A stretch of DNA of 64,000 bases from Distichodus sexfasciatus (lineage: Eukaryota; Chordata; Actinopteri; Characiformes; Distichodontidae), in the NCBI GenBank assembly GCA_032718565.1, contig JAVGVS010000022.1, positions 186,001 through 250,000 of the forward strand. The letters run 5' to 3'. The position numbers and the translations under genes were made by a program. Under the pieces are notes generated by a model, which saw nothing but the letters and a program-made list of their open reading frames with translations, ran no database searches and was not told the DNA's origin. Each line of letters starts with the position of its first letter. Position 1 is the first letter of the stretch. Below, one piece after another: positions 43,901 to 55,900 of the stretch.

Positions 43901-46900
43901 CACGGATAGCCTACCTGCGTTAGGTTAACTGAACTCGGAAGACGAAGATGGATTCCGGAGAAATATCTTCACGCTAGTCAAACAGTGGATTTACCGTAAA
44001 TATTGAAGTAGAGCGGTCAAAACAGAAACTTTTAACATTCTGCTGGAATTGAATTCCTCACCTCAAGAAAGTCACGTTTTTAGGATGGAAAGTTTTTCAG
44101 CAAAATTTATTCACAACAGTACAGTATAGACCTTCCACTGTTTCAAAAATCCTAAATTTTACCCCACGCAACATAAACAGTCAGTTTTCTTGGAAACCTC
44201 CGTTGCGACAAGCGACTGGTTTTGCCGTGGAGGGTCACATTTTAGAAACAAGCAGAAAACAAAGAAAGTGCTCTGTGCTCTCATCATCCCTGTTTTCGAT
44301 CCCTTTCCTACACTGAGTGACTTTGTAGTGTCTGTTTTCCTTGGTTTAACCCCATATCTGCACTCACATATATTTGACGGTGACTTCACTCTCACTCTGA
44401 CCTGTCTCCAAACCAACCCACCTGAGCTGTATCTCTAATATATAAATTCCTAATCATCTCTATCCTCATCATTTTCAAATCAGAGTTCTTAAACGCAACA
44501 TTATGTACATACGAAAATACATAAATTCATCAGAATACCTGGCATCAGACTGATTAAATTGATGAACTTACATGTTCAGTGTGTCCAGCTCGGCCTCCAG
44601 TTCTTGCAGTGCGGACTGAAGTTCATGTATTTGCTGGTGATATTGTGTGACCTGATGGAGCTGAGCCTCTTTCACCTGCACCGTGGCTGAAGCATCCAAC
44701 AATGCTGCGCTACATCTTGTCTCCATACTCTGACTGCCTCCGCCCTGAGAGAGAGCAGCTACTTGCTCCATAACACACTGTCTCCAGTTCTGAAGAAACA
44801 TGTCAATACAGGACATGAGTTACATTAAGCATTTAAATTTTATAATATAAACACAGTTCATCAATTGCAAGCAAAATAAACAAACATACAACGATATATA
44901 GAAAACATTATTACCACTGAGCTGTTGCCAGCCTGCAGTGGTCAGGACCAACCAAAAAAGTGGTCCAAGAGGGAAAAATGGTGAAGCAACGGGGTAATGA
45001 TGCACGTGGAGCACAAAGGCTGACCCATGTTGTCCAATCCAACAGAAGAACTACTGTAGCTCAAAATGTTAATGCTGGTTCCTTTAGAAAGGCGTCAGAA
45101 CACAGTTTGTTGCGTATGGAGTTGTGTAGCAAGAGACTTACTTAGTATTAGGTGGGAAGTCATGCCTGATCGGTGTATGACACACAGAAGTCAACATAGA
45201 ATAGTCTTTTGCTGAAAAGATTTGCTGAAATCTGGTGTCAAAAACACTGCCTTAGGGTCTGTTTACACGTATGCGGATATTTTTTCACGGATCCACAGAA
45301 TCCAAAATATGCGTTTATAAAAATATTCGCAAACATGTAAACAGGCTCTTAATTGTGGACCAGCTCAATATGATGTCAGGTGTCTACTAACACATTTCAA
45401 GGTTTCAATGTTAAACAGTTCAAATTGATGACAGAACTTGGGACTGAACTAAACTCTCGAATACTGAGTGCTTTGGTCCATTCTGTGTAGTGATCTAGTC
45501 AAATGATAAAGCACATTTCATAATATTCCCCATGGTCTTGTCTTATCTGGGACTGGTCTACAAACATGAAAAAACCCTCACAAACAAGCATACCTCGGCT
45601 TCCTGAAGCTGCTGCTTCATTAGTTCAGTGTTGAGCTGAGCCGGTCGGTATCGACACTGTAAAACCCTGAGCGTTGATCTTTCTAATCTGCTTTCCAGGT
45701 CTGTCGTTAGGGACTCCAGGGACCAGGTTGGCCCTTTACACCTACTCTCCTATAAAACAAAAGCAAAACAGACTCAGCAAATAGAAGCCTGAAATCACAG
45801 TATGGATGGGAAATTCCAGGACAGTAGAGGAAGTCCAAATGGCTCCAGCTTCCTTCCTGTTTCGTCTTCTTCAAAGAGCCAGTGGTGGACATATGACCAT
45901 CATACTAATGATGCATAAAAATCTGTGAGACTATCAACAACAAGTGATGACCACACCAAGATTCTACCACATATTTATCCCAGTGTTTGAGAACATATTT
46001 GTCTTGTATGAAACCAACAGCAGTTAATAGGGGTAAAATAAAAAGGGAAAATAAATGTCTAAATTGTAACTAGTGAATATATGAATATAGTAAAAGTGAG
46101 TAGATATACATTAGCATCAGCTGATCATCATCTTGACCAGTTCTACTAAAGCCAATTTACTCGTAGCTATTTTAAGATGATTTTTAAAACAGTTCAAGAG
46201 GTTTAGGACGCCAGACAATGTAGCAAAAAATTAAGTGGCATCAATAAAGCAAAATAATGACTTTCTATATGACACTCACTGTGGAAACACTGCTGGTGTC
46301 CATTAAAGGCTGAACATTTATGATGGTATCCAAAACGGTAGTCCACAATGATGCTCCAGCATGCTGGTCTGTTGTCTTCTTCCCTTTCTCACTGTTATCT
46401 TCCGAGTCCAGACCTCGAGCTCCTCTGCTTCCAGACACATCTGGGTAGCTGCTGGACATTTCTTCCAACTAAAGAATTGGCAGCAGTAATAGGTTTGTAT
46501 TAGAACCATCTACAGCAAAAATAAATCCCCTCTATTTACAGGAGAATAAAAACATATCAATTCCACTCCTATACATGAGTATGGGTGTGAATCGTGCCGG
46601 CAGTTGAAGTAGGAATGCAGCCGCGTTGGGAGCGGGGCCTTCTCTCTGGGGGGCGTGGTGTGCCTTCAGGCCCAGAGCAATACACAATAAACTGGTTTTG
46701 TGCAACGTCAGTTGGCAGACAGACTAACATGACCAACCAGATTACACGACATGAAACAAAAAAATATGGTTTACATACAAAATATTCGCCGTTGGCCCCT
46801 AAAGACATTTAAGAACAAAGAACAGCAGCATAATGTCAGTCACAGACCCATGCTGTTGTCAGGTTAAAAAATAAAATGTTTTGGTAGGAAAAACAGAAGC

Positions 46901-49900
46901 TGCTTTGCTAAAAAATAAGTAAAAATACTGGGTACAGACCAGCAAAGAAAAGTAAAGTGGTTTAATTCATGAACAGCAAATTGAGTAGACTGAAAGGTCA
47001 CTGCTCTCATTCACTTACAACAAATAAAAAACATTTTAGTGTAATCACAGGGACATAAAAAGGAACTTAAAAAGAAATGGTTTCATAAAAGCCACTTACA
47101 CAGTTTTCATCAAGATTTTGACATTTACTAATATTTTATATATCTTTTTTGAGATTTGTGGTTAATAAGAGCAACCAGAACTTACAAATGGTAAAACATT
47201 CTTATGTAAATTTTACGTAAGCCTGTTTATGCAAAACATTATCTTACTGAGTTTTCATCAATTCTACAGTTGTATAATAGTATAATATTTAAAAGGCATA
47301 GCTTAAAAACACATTTAATGAAAAATACCTTGAATGAGGCCCATTGTGGGGAAAAAGAACATTTCTGTTTAAAAAGCCAAAAAATCCATCTAGCTTCCAC
47401 ATTTAAAAAGCTATATAAATTCTGCAACAGGAACTTAATCATCTGACTTTTGAAAGAAATGTCAAACCAAGAAGTCTAATATTTTTCCTGTTTCTGCCAC
47501 AAATAACCTTTTTTAATTAGCAAACAGGCTCCCTCTACATCAGTCATTCCACAGAGTTAGTTTTTTGTTTGAAAGAGAAATGCTAAAGATTCTCACAGTT
47601 GATCTGAATACAAACCCTAGACTGACACCATGAGCAAAAGAAATACAGTAAAATTACCTGTGAACTTGCTGCTGCACAGCTGCTGACCTCCTCATGCTCA
47701 GTCTTTTGTTTCTGCTCGATGTCCGAGGCCCATGAATCACCAGCATCTTTCTGAATCATGTGTTTAGCGTCTGCTATTTTTCTATGGCTGGCTGTACCCA
47801 TGTGAATGCTTGTAGTTAATAGTTCCCTATCCGAATTTTCTGCCTCTTGGAAACATATGACGTCTCGGGGTCTGATGGTCTCCACTTGATTACTGTCCAC
47901 AACTACAGAGTCCCGTTGATCTTCAGCATCATACTGGTTAAAGGTTTTGGCAGCAGTCAGTGGTGTGTCTGGTGGAAAGACAGTTGTCTGATGAGGCACA
48001 GAGACAACTGCACTAATTTCCGTGGAGACCATCGTCATTGTCTCCATCTCACTATCTGTTGCTTTCACTTGTTCGGAATGTATTACTTTTGTACTTTCCT
48101 CATTTGACTTTGCTGCACCATGTGTTGCTGGAGATGAGGCATTTATCTGGAGATTAACACTTTCAGTATTACACTCTCTTGTGTCATCAACTTGATTTTG
48201 GTGAATATTCACTTCTGTAATATTTGGTGTCACAGACTGATGTCGCTCAATTGTTGACTCAAATGTGCCTTTATTTCCAGTAGAACTTCCTCTAACATAT
48301 GGGGATCGGAGCTGTTGAGGATGAGCATTTTCAGGCTGACACTGTAGCACTGATTCTATTAATGAGTGTGATTGCATTTCATTTAAACTGCATGACGACT
48401 GTGTAAGACTCAAGGCGTCCCCATGTGCTATCTTCTCTGATTCAGAGTCCTTCGACTTAGCAAGGTCAGCATGCAACAGTGAACTTCCAGAACTGAATTG
48501 ATTAGTGTCCCCAGCTTCTACAGACTGATGGCTACCAGGTTCCAGCACATGTGTATGAACCTCTGCAGGTCCAGCACCACTCTGGATCCCCCTTTCAGCG
48601 TTTAGCAAGCTAAAGTCAGGTGTGTTTGAATCTGGACCCTGAGTTGACTGCATGTCTGGTTCACATGCTTCAATAATCTCAAAACCCTGTGCAATTTTTC
48701 TTGTTGTATCCAGTTGGCATTCTTGGTCAAACATCTCCTTATCAAGCTGAGATTCTGATACAGTAACATATTCATCTGAACTGAGTATGTCCACATTTCT
48801 GGAAGCTGTCTCATCAGTAAGACTTTCAGGAGAAAGTTGGCCTGCCGTTACATCAACACATCTCCCTCCCTGCTCAGTGCCCTCAATATATTGTGGACCT
48901 GAAAAAGAGGTACATGTGCTGACATATTTTTGAGAGGAAGAATCTGGAGAATAAACTAGTGTTTCCTCTTGATCAGATGTGGAAACATCATGGTCATCTT
49001 GAGGAACATCTGAACTCTCTGCCTGTGGGAAATTCATCCAGTTACTGTGTGTAGTGCACACAACCTCCACTTGTTTACTGTCTGCCACTACGGGGTCCTG
49101 TGGATCTTCAGTATCGTTTTGGGTGCAGGTTCTGGTGGAGTTAGTTGACACCGTCTCCATCACTTTGATGGTTTGCGAGTCGTTCTTATTTTTTCTTGGT
49201 TTCACACTATCTGAGGGCTTTATACACTCACTGTCTACTTCTGCGTCTTGTCTTGTTGGAGACAAGGCATGTTTCTGAAGAGCAACACTTTCAGTATCAC
49301 ACTCTCTTGTGTCATCAATTATCTGATTTTGCTGCACATTCGCTTCGGTGATTGATACTGATACAGCCTGATTACTCTCCTGAGTAGCCTCAAATGTGTC
49401 TTTATTTCCATCAGAACTTCCTCCAACATATGGAGATTGGAGCTGTTGAGGATGGCACTGTTGCAGTTCATTTAAAGTGTCTGACTGTGATGACTGTGCA
49501 AGATTTAAGGTCTCCGTGTTCTTTCTCTACTGAATCCACTGACTTAACAAGGTCAACACATGTGTGCGAAATTCCCGAACTGAACTGATTTTAGGCCTTC
49601 AGCTTCTACAGATTGATGTCTGGGTCAGGTTCCAGCAAAGAGTGACCGGAACCTCCAAAACCACAGTATGAAACCCAGGTGCTGCACACCTCCTGGTTGC
49701 CACTTTTTGACGTGCTCAGCAAACTAGCTGACTCTGGAGCCGGCGGGCATTTCTGGCTCACACGCATTCTCCAGGAATCTCTAAATCCCTGCAAAATGAC
49801 AACTTCTTGTTTGGAATTCCATCTTTCATTAATCTGGAGAATCTGATGCAGACAAAGAAGTGTCTAAAGTGACGGTAGCACCTTTTCTGGCAGCTGGCAG

Positions 49901-52900
49901 GTCATGAGTAAGGCTTGCAGACTGTTGTTGTGCTGCAACATCAACATTCTCTCTGTTCAGTGCCCTTATCATATTGCAAACCTGAAAAGAGTAAAGTACA
50001 TAAAGGACATATTTTGAGAGGCATAATCTGAGAATAAAAGAGAGGTCCTCTTGATCAGATGTGGGAAAGGTTGGGTTTGGGGAATGATCGGGGTCCTTCT
50101 TGGAGGAACATCCTGGACTTTCTGCTCGTTGGAAAGCTGAGTGGTGCCCAGAGCATCCACTCCTTTGCACCGGCCTGCCGCTAAGGTGTCCTGTGGTTCT
50201 TCGAAAATTTTTTTGGTTCAACGCTCTGATGGCAGTCAGTGCTGTGTCCATGGTCTGATGAGGCAAAGAGACAACTGTACTTACATGGATGGAATTACTT
50301 TTTACACTTCTCTTCCGCTTCCCATTAAGCGCGCCTGACGGAGCGCTTTTCTTTTTTTCTTTTACACCATCTGTTGCCTTTATATACAATAGTCACGTTT
50401 CACTGATGTTGCCTTGTCAGAGTCCATTCCTTTTTGCGTTTTACCATTTTGAGCTTTACTGCATCTTTGCCTATTGGAGTGTAAAGGCATTTTCTGAAGA
50501 TTGATATTTATATTTGGTGATACTGACACAGACTGATGGCTCTCTTGATTGGACTCAAAGGTGTCTTTATTTCCTCCAACATTTGGGGACTGGAACTCTT
50601 GACGATGAGCATTGTCAGTCTGAAACTGCTGCACAGATTCTCTTATTAGAGTGTAGCTGTGTTCATTTAAACTGTCTGATGACTGCAAGAGTCAAGGTCC
50701 ATCAGGCTTTTCTCTGCTTTTAGTGTCTCCAGCTTCTACTTAACTGATGCCTGCCAGGTTCCAGCACGTGTGTCTCAACATCCAAAACAACAGTATGAAC
50801 CTCTGCAGGTCCACTGCTACTTTTGATGCCACTTTCGGTGTTCAGCAAGCTAAAGTGAGGTGTGTTTGAATCAGCACCTTGAGTCAAGTGCATTTGTGGT
50901 TCACATGCTTCAATAATCTCAAAGCCCTGTACAATTTTTCTTGTTGTGTCCAGTTGGCCTTCTTGGTTAAACAGCTTCTCTTCATTAAGTTGAGGATCTG
51001 ATACAGGAACATATGTGTCTGAAATGTCCACATTTCTGGAAGCTGGTTCATCGGTAAGGTTTTTAGGAGATGGTTGACCTGCTGTGACATCAACACATCT
51101 CTCTCCCCGCTCAGTGCCCTCATTATATTGTGGACTTGAAAGAGAAGTACATGTGCTGACATATTTTTGAGAGGGAGAATAAAGCAGAGGTCTCTCTTGA
51201 TCAGGTTGGGGAACATCCTGTCCTTCTTGAGGAACATCTGGACACTCAGCTTGTTGGAAATTGACGTCGTCTCTGTGTTTGGTGCCCACAGCCTCCGCTT
51301 GGTTACTGTCTGCAACTAAAAAGTCCTGTGGAACTTTAGTATAATTTAGGTTAAAGGTTTTGGTAGCAGCCGGTTTTGCGTCTGTGATGTCGGTGGAAAA
51401 TGTAGCCACCTGAAGAGGCAGAGAGACAGGTGTACTAATTTGTCTGGTTACTGCATCCGTCTCTCTGTTATTCTGATATGAGTGTTTCTTCTTTTTTCTC
51501 CTTTTCACACTATCTGGTGACCTTACACACTCACTATCCATCGCTTTCACTTGTTCAGAGTCTATTACTTTTGTGTTTTCCTCGTTTGAGTTTGCTGCAT
51601 CTGGTTTTGCTGGTGATAAGGCCTTTTCCTGGAGATCAAAATGTACAGTGTCACACTCTCTTGTGACATCAGATTTTTGATTTTGCAACAAATTTGCTTC
51701 AGTGATATTCTGTGATATTAACATGGACTGTTGGGTCTCTCGAGTTGACTCAAAAGTGTCTTTATTTCCAGCAGAATCTCCTCCCATGAATGAGGTGAGG
51801 AAATGATGAGTATGAGCTTTTTCGGTCCTGCTCTCCTGCCTTGTTTCTTTTATTAAGGAGAACTGGATTTCATTTAAAGTGTCTGATGGCTGTGTAAGAT
51901 TTAATGTTTCCTCAGATGTTTTTCTCTCCACTGTAGAGTCCACTGACTTTGCAAGGTCAGTATCTAAAGTAAAATTTCCAGAGCTGAACTGATTAGCTGG
52001 TCCAGCTTCTACTAACCGATGCTGCCTGCCAGGTTCCAGTACAGTATGAACCTCTGCAGGTGCAGCACTACTTTGGTCGGCATTTTCGATGGTCAGCAAA
52101 GTAGAGTCAAATTCGTTCGAATCTGGACCCTGATTCAAGAGCATTTCTGCTTCACATGCATCAGAAATCTCTAAATCCTGTAAAATTGTACTTTCCGTGT
52201 TTGTTGGGACTTTTTGGTTGAACTTGATCATTTCATCAAACTGAGAATCCGATACAGGAAAATAAGTGTCCAAACTGCCAGTGTCCACATTTCTGGCAGC
52301 AGGCTCATGAGTAAGGCTTTTAGGAGACGGTTGGTCTTCTGTAACATCAAAACATCTCTCTTCCTGCTCAGTGTTCTTAACATACTGTAAACCTGAAAGA
52401 GAAGTACATGTGGTGACATTTTGAGAGGCGGTATCTAAGGAATCCAGGAGAGTTTCTTCTTGATGAGATGTGAAAAAGTCAGGCTTGGCATCATCTAAAC
52501 TTTTGTGTTCCAGCACATGTGCCTCAACATCCAAAATGACTGTATGAACCTCTGCAGGTCCAACGCTACTCTGGATGCCACTTTCGGTGTTTAGCAAGCT
52601 AGAGTCAGATGTGTTTGAATCTGGACCCTGAGTCAAGTGCAATTGTGGTTCACATACTCTAATAATCTCGAAACCCTGTGTAATTTTTCTTGTTGTGTCC
52701 ACCTTCTCTTCATCAAACTGAGACTCTGATACAGGAACGTATTTGTCTGAAGTGACTGTGTCCACATTTCTGGAAGGTGTCTCATCAGGTCGTTCTTGGT
52801 GAACAGAGGAAGCAGCACAAAGATCTGTGTTTAACGTTGTACCAGCAGCAGAGGACAATCTACTCAATTCAGAGTAGTACAGATAATCCATTTCTTCTAC

Positions 52901-55900
52901 TCCAGAGGTGGGATGCTGTGTTTGGCTTAGTGAGGGTGTTACATGTAGTTGCTCTTGGCTTAGTTGTTTTGGTGTGACGGGGGCATCAGCAGTTTCCATG
53001 AAATTCTCCATATTTTCAGGTGAGGTCTGCACAAAAAAGTTACACAAACATGATTCTAAAATGGTTGTCATCGTGACCTATCATGACATTTTGAAGCTCA
53101 GATTCTGTTTAAAAATGTCACAAACAGAATTCAGGGACTGGCAAGACCTAGTTTAACCTCAGTGGTCTACACTATTTAAAGCACTAAAGCAGATTTGATG
53201 ACATTTTCCTAAAATGTATGTAAATTTTGAATCTATGTATCGTTCGCAGACTTATTCATTTTTTGACCTGGGATCGAACCTTCTCGCTGTGAGGCGGCAG
53301 TTCTAACCGCCCTTCATTCGTACATTCATTTTTAAAATAAATAAATAAATATTTATTTCCAAAACTAAAACTAGAGGCATTTTTTGTAAGAAAATGCAAA
53401 TGTGATTGCGTTTTGCAGCAAAAGGATTAAGATTAGAGTTATCACATAGTGGGTTAGAAATATAACATGACGCAATCACTTAACGAATCATCTCTTATGA
53501 TGCAAATGAGACCTTTTATAATGCACTCAGCAACATTTAGTCATTGAACACAAAGAGTTTTCTCACAAATAACCAACAAATAATGGAAAAAGAAAAAAAT
53601 GGACATGGCAGAATGGTGGCGCAGTGGTTAGTGCTGCCGCCTCACAGCAAGAAGGTACTGGGTTCAAAGCCCTGAGTCGGCAGTAGGGCCTTTCTTTGGG
53701 GAGTTTTCATGCTCTCCCCGTGTTAATGTGGGTTTCTTCTGGGTGCTCCGGTTTCCTCCCACAGTCCAAAAGCATGCACCGTAGGTTGACTGGCTCTGAA
53801 CTGGCCCCGTAAGGTGTGAAAGTGAGAGTGTGTGCCCTACAGTGTGTAGGCTCCTGCCCAGAGTTTGTCCCATCTTGCACCCGTAAGTTCCCGGGATACG
53901 CTCAAGTCCCCCTGTGACCCCAGTTGCATGCAGTGAATGAGAACGTATCAACAACATGAATGAACGCAACATACGCTATAATCCACACATTTTACAGATG
54001 GCCCAGCATTTCTACTGCAAAAACTGTAGGAGCTGGAGCTAGAAAAAGTGGGTGGAAGTATTATAATAAATATGTGGTTGCGTCAAAATATACATTTAGC
54101 CTATTTTCCCATTTTTTATTTTGGTTTTGGAAACAAATATTGAAAAAAACAGTTTTGATTGAGTTTAATATGACAATCGAACGAACAAAAGATACACATA
54201 TTATTCTGGTTTCTCTAACTGTGCTTGCTTTATTCTGCGACAGTGACATTTACAGAGATCAGCATGGAAACATTTTTGGCCAGAAAGTTTACATCCTCCA
54301 GGGAATACGCGGCAGGAACTTGACGGCTTACCTTAAAACTCTCTTCTCCAGACTTTTCTTCAAGAAAATGGGGTTCATGTATGGACTCCTGTAACTTTGC
54401 TCTCTTGTTGAGCGGGGACCGAACGTACTGATCCTCTGGTGTGCATGTGTTAAACAGTTCAGTAGTCAGGGTTTTATCCTCCTGCAGGTCCTTGTTCTCC
54501 TGATCCAGAGCATGCAGCAATAGAAGATTTGAGTTACATAATTGTACAGAAAAGGATTACATAAACATGTCTTCTGGCCTTGTAGGCTCATGAGTGCATT
54601 CTCACCTGTTGAGTCTCCTGTTCAGGCTTTGCAGGAGGGAATGTGGACTCTTCCTGCTGGATTTTCACCTGTAAGGAGTCCAGAGTTTCATCGCAGTGAT
54701 ATATTATGAATTACAGTTTCACAATGTGGCTAAGGCAGACCCTGCACCAAATAATACGAAAAATCTTTTCAAACTGAGTCTGCAATGTTGTACTAGGCGT
54801 CCTTTGTAACAGAAGCAAAACCATAATTTTGCAGAGCTCAGTGATCTTACACTGAGATTTTTGAGCCCAGATGCTTGGTTCACAGTGCCCAGACTAGAGG
54901 CTTGACCCACCTGTGCTTGGTCCTTCATCTTGTCTCCCGGCGCTGAAACCTCCCGAGTCAGGACTGTGCTAGTCTCCAGCATGTCAGGAGTTTGCTCCAT
55001 AAGCCCCTGTCCCTCAGCAAACCCTGGATGTTTTAAAAGTGTGGGCAGTCCTGATGTCTGCTCCTGCAGTTGCTCCTCAACCTGTCTCCTCTGGTCCTGT
55101 GAGGAGGAAGAGGAGGAGGAAGAACACTCCACCACACCCTGAAGACTAAAAGGAAGAGGGTACAGGAGGTGGGATGGGTTAATACATGCAGTCTGGAATG
55201 CCACAGAAATCTGCACAGATTAACTGTTTGCTCAGACTTGAAATAAAATGCAGCAGATCTATAGCCGCTGGCTAACATTCCATCCACAAATCATTTTAAT
55301 GGCCACAAGGTTTGAGCCGGTATGAGATTCTGACAGTATGATAACCTTAAGCGCAAAAATCATGGTTTCACTGTACTGTGGTATTCCTTCTACTTTATTT
55401 GTTCACACTACATGACTCTGAAAACGGCTGGATCACTGTTCTTTTCACGCTAATTCAAGACTCCTGATCACATGTCAGATAGTTGTGTATTGTGAAATGA
55501 GCAGTGACAAGTAGACATGGCACGATACCACATTTTAATGTCCAAAATCAATATCGATACTGTAAATTTGGATATCTGCCGATGCAAAACAAATCCGATA
55601 CAGTCTCTAAGTCATTTTTTTAACAGAAAACAGAAAATAGTGCTTTAATAAATGTCTGAACACATGACAGAGATTATTGTTATGTTTAAGGAAATACTTA
55701 AACACTGTTTTCCTAACTACAACAATGTCATAATCACACCCATATGTATATGATATGATAATTATTTTTTATTCAAATAACATCTCAAAAATTATTTGTT
55801 TAAACACAGTTCTGTCATTTTGTGATGATCCCTAATCCTGAAATGCCAAAACCATCAAGAACACAGAGATTGTGAGCAAGAGCTGGTGTTGTTAAGGAAA

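Larger units (their letters stand above)
47658..53026 (-). repeat. syne2: Tandem array of about 1.1-1.3 kb coding units
   Basis: The word RNVD (complement tccacattt) recurs at 52761, 52284, 51027 and 48789, with a decayed equivalent near 49878. Spacings are about 480, 1260, 1150 and 1090 bases. The GFEII word recurs at 52661, 52161, 50911 and 48671, with a decayed copy near 49775. Other fixed points in each full unit are SPDSVK plus basic residues, AEVHTV-LD, LVEAG-NQFSSG and GNKDTFES. The first unit is short, the third full, the fourth decayed, the last lacks its tail. Confidence 0.88.

Noticed and set aside
45244..45345. MITE with tttacacg ends, similar to 60030-60125
   Set aside because: The words tgtttacacgt and acagaat recur, but the similarity is too short and patchy for me to call an element.
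49606..50389. Extra syne2 exons from the ORFs in the dead unit
   Set aside because: The frames switch repeatedly and stops occur. No set of splice sites restores a continuous unit.
50884..51315. 143-codon second-frame ORF overlapping the array
   Set aside because: It mirrors the repeat structure only because the nucleotide repeats do. Its composition (Met/Leu/Lys rich, no conserved words) is that of a shad­ow frame.
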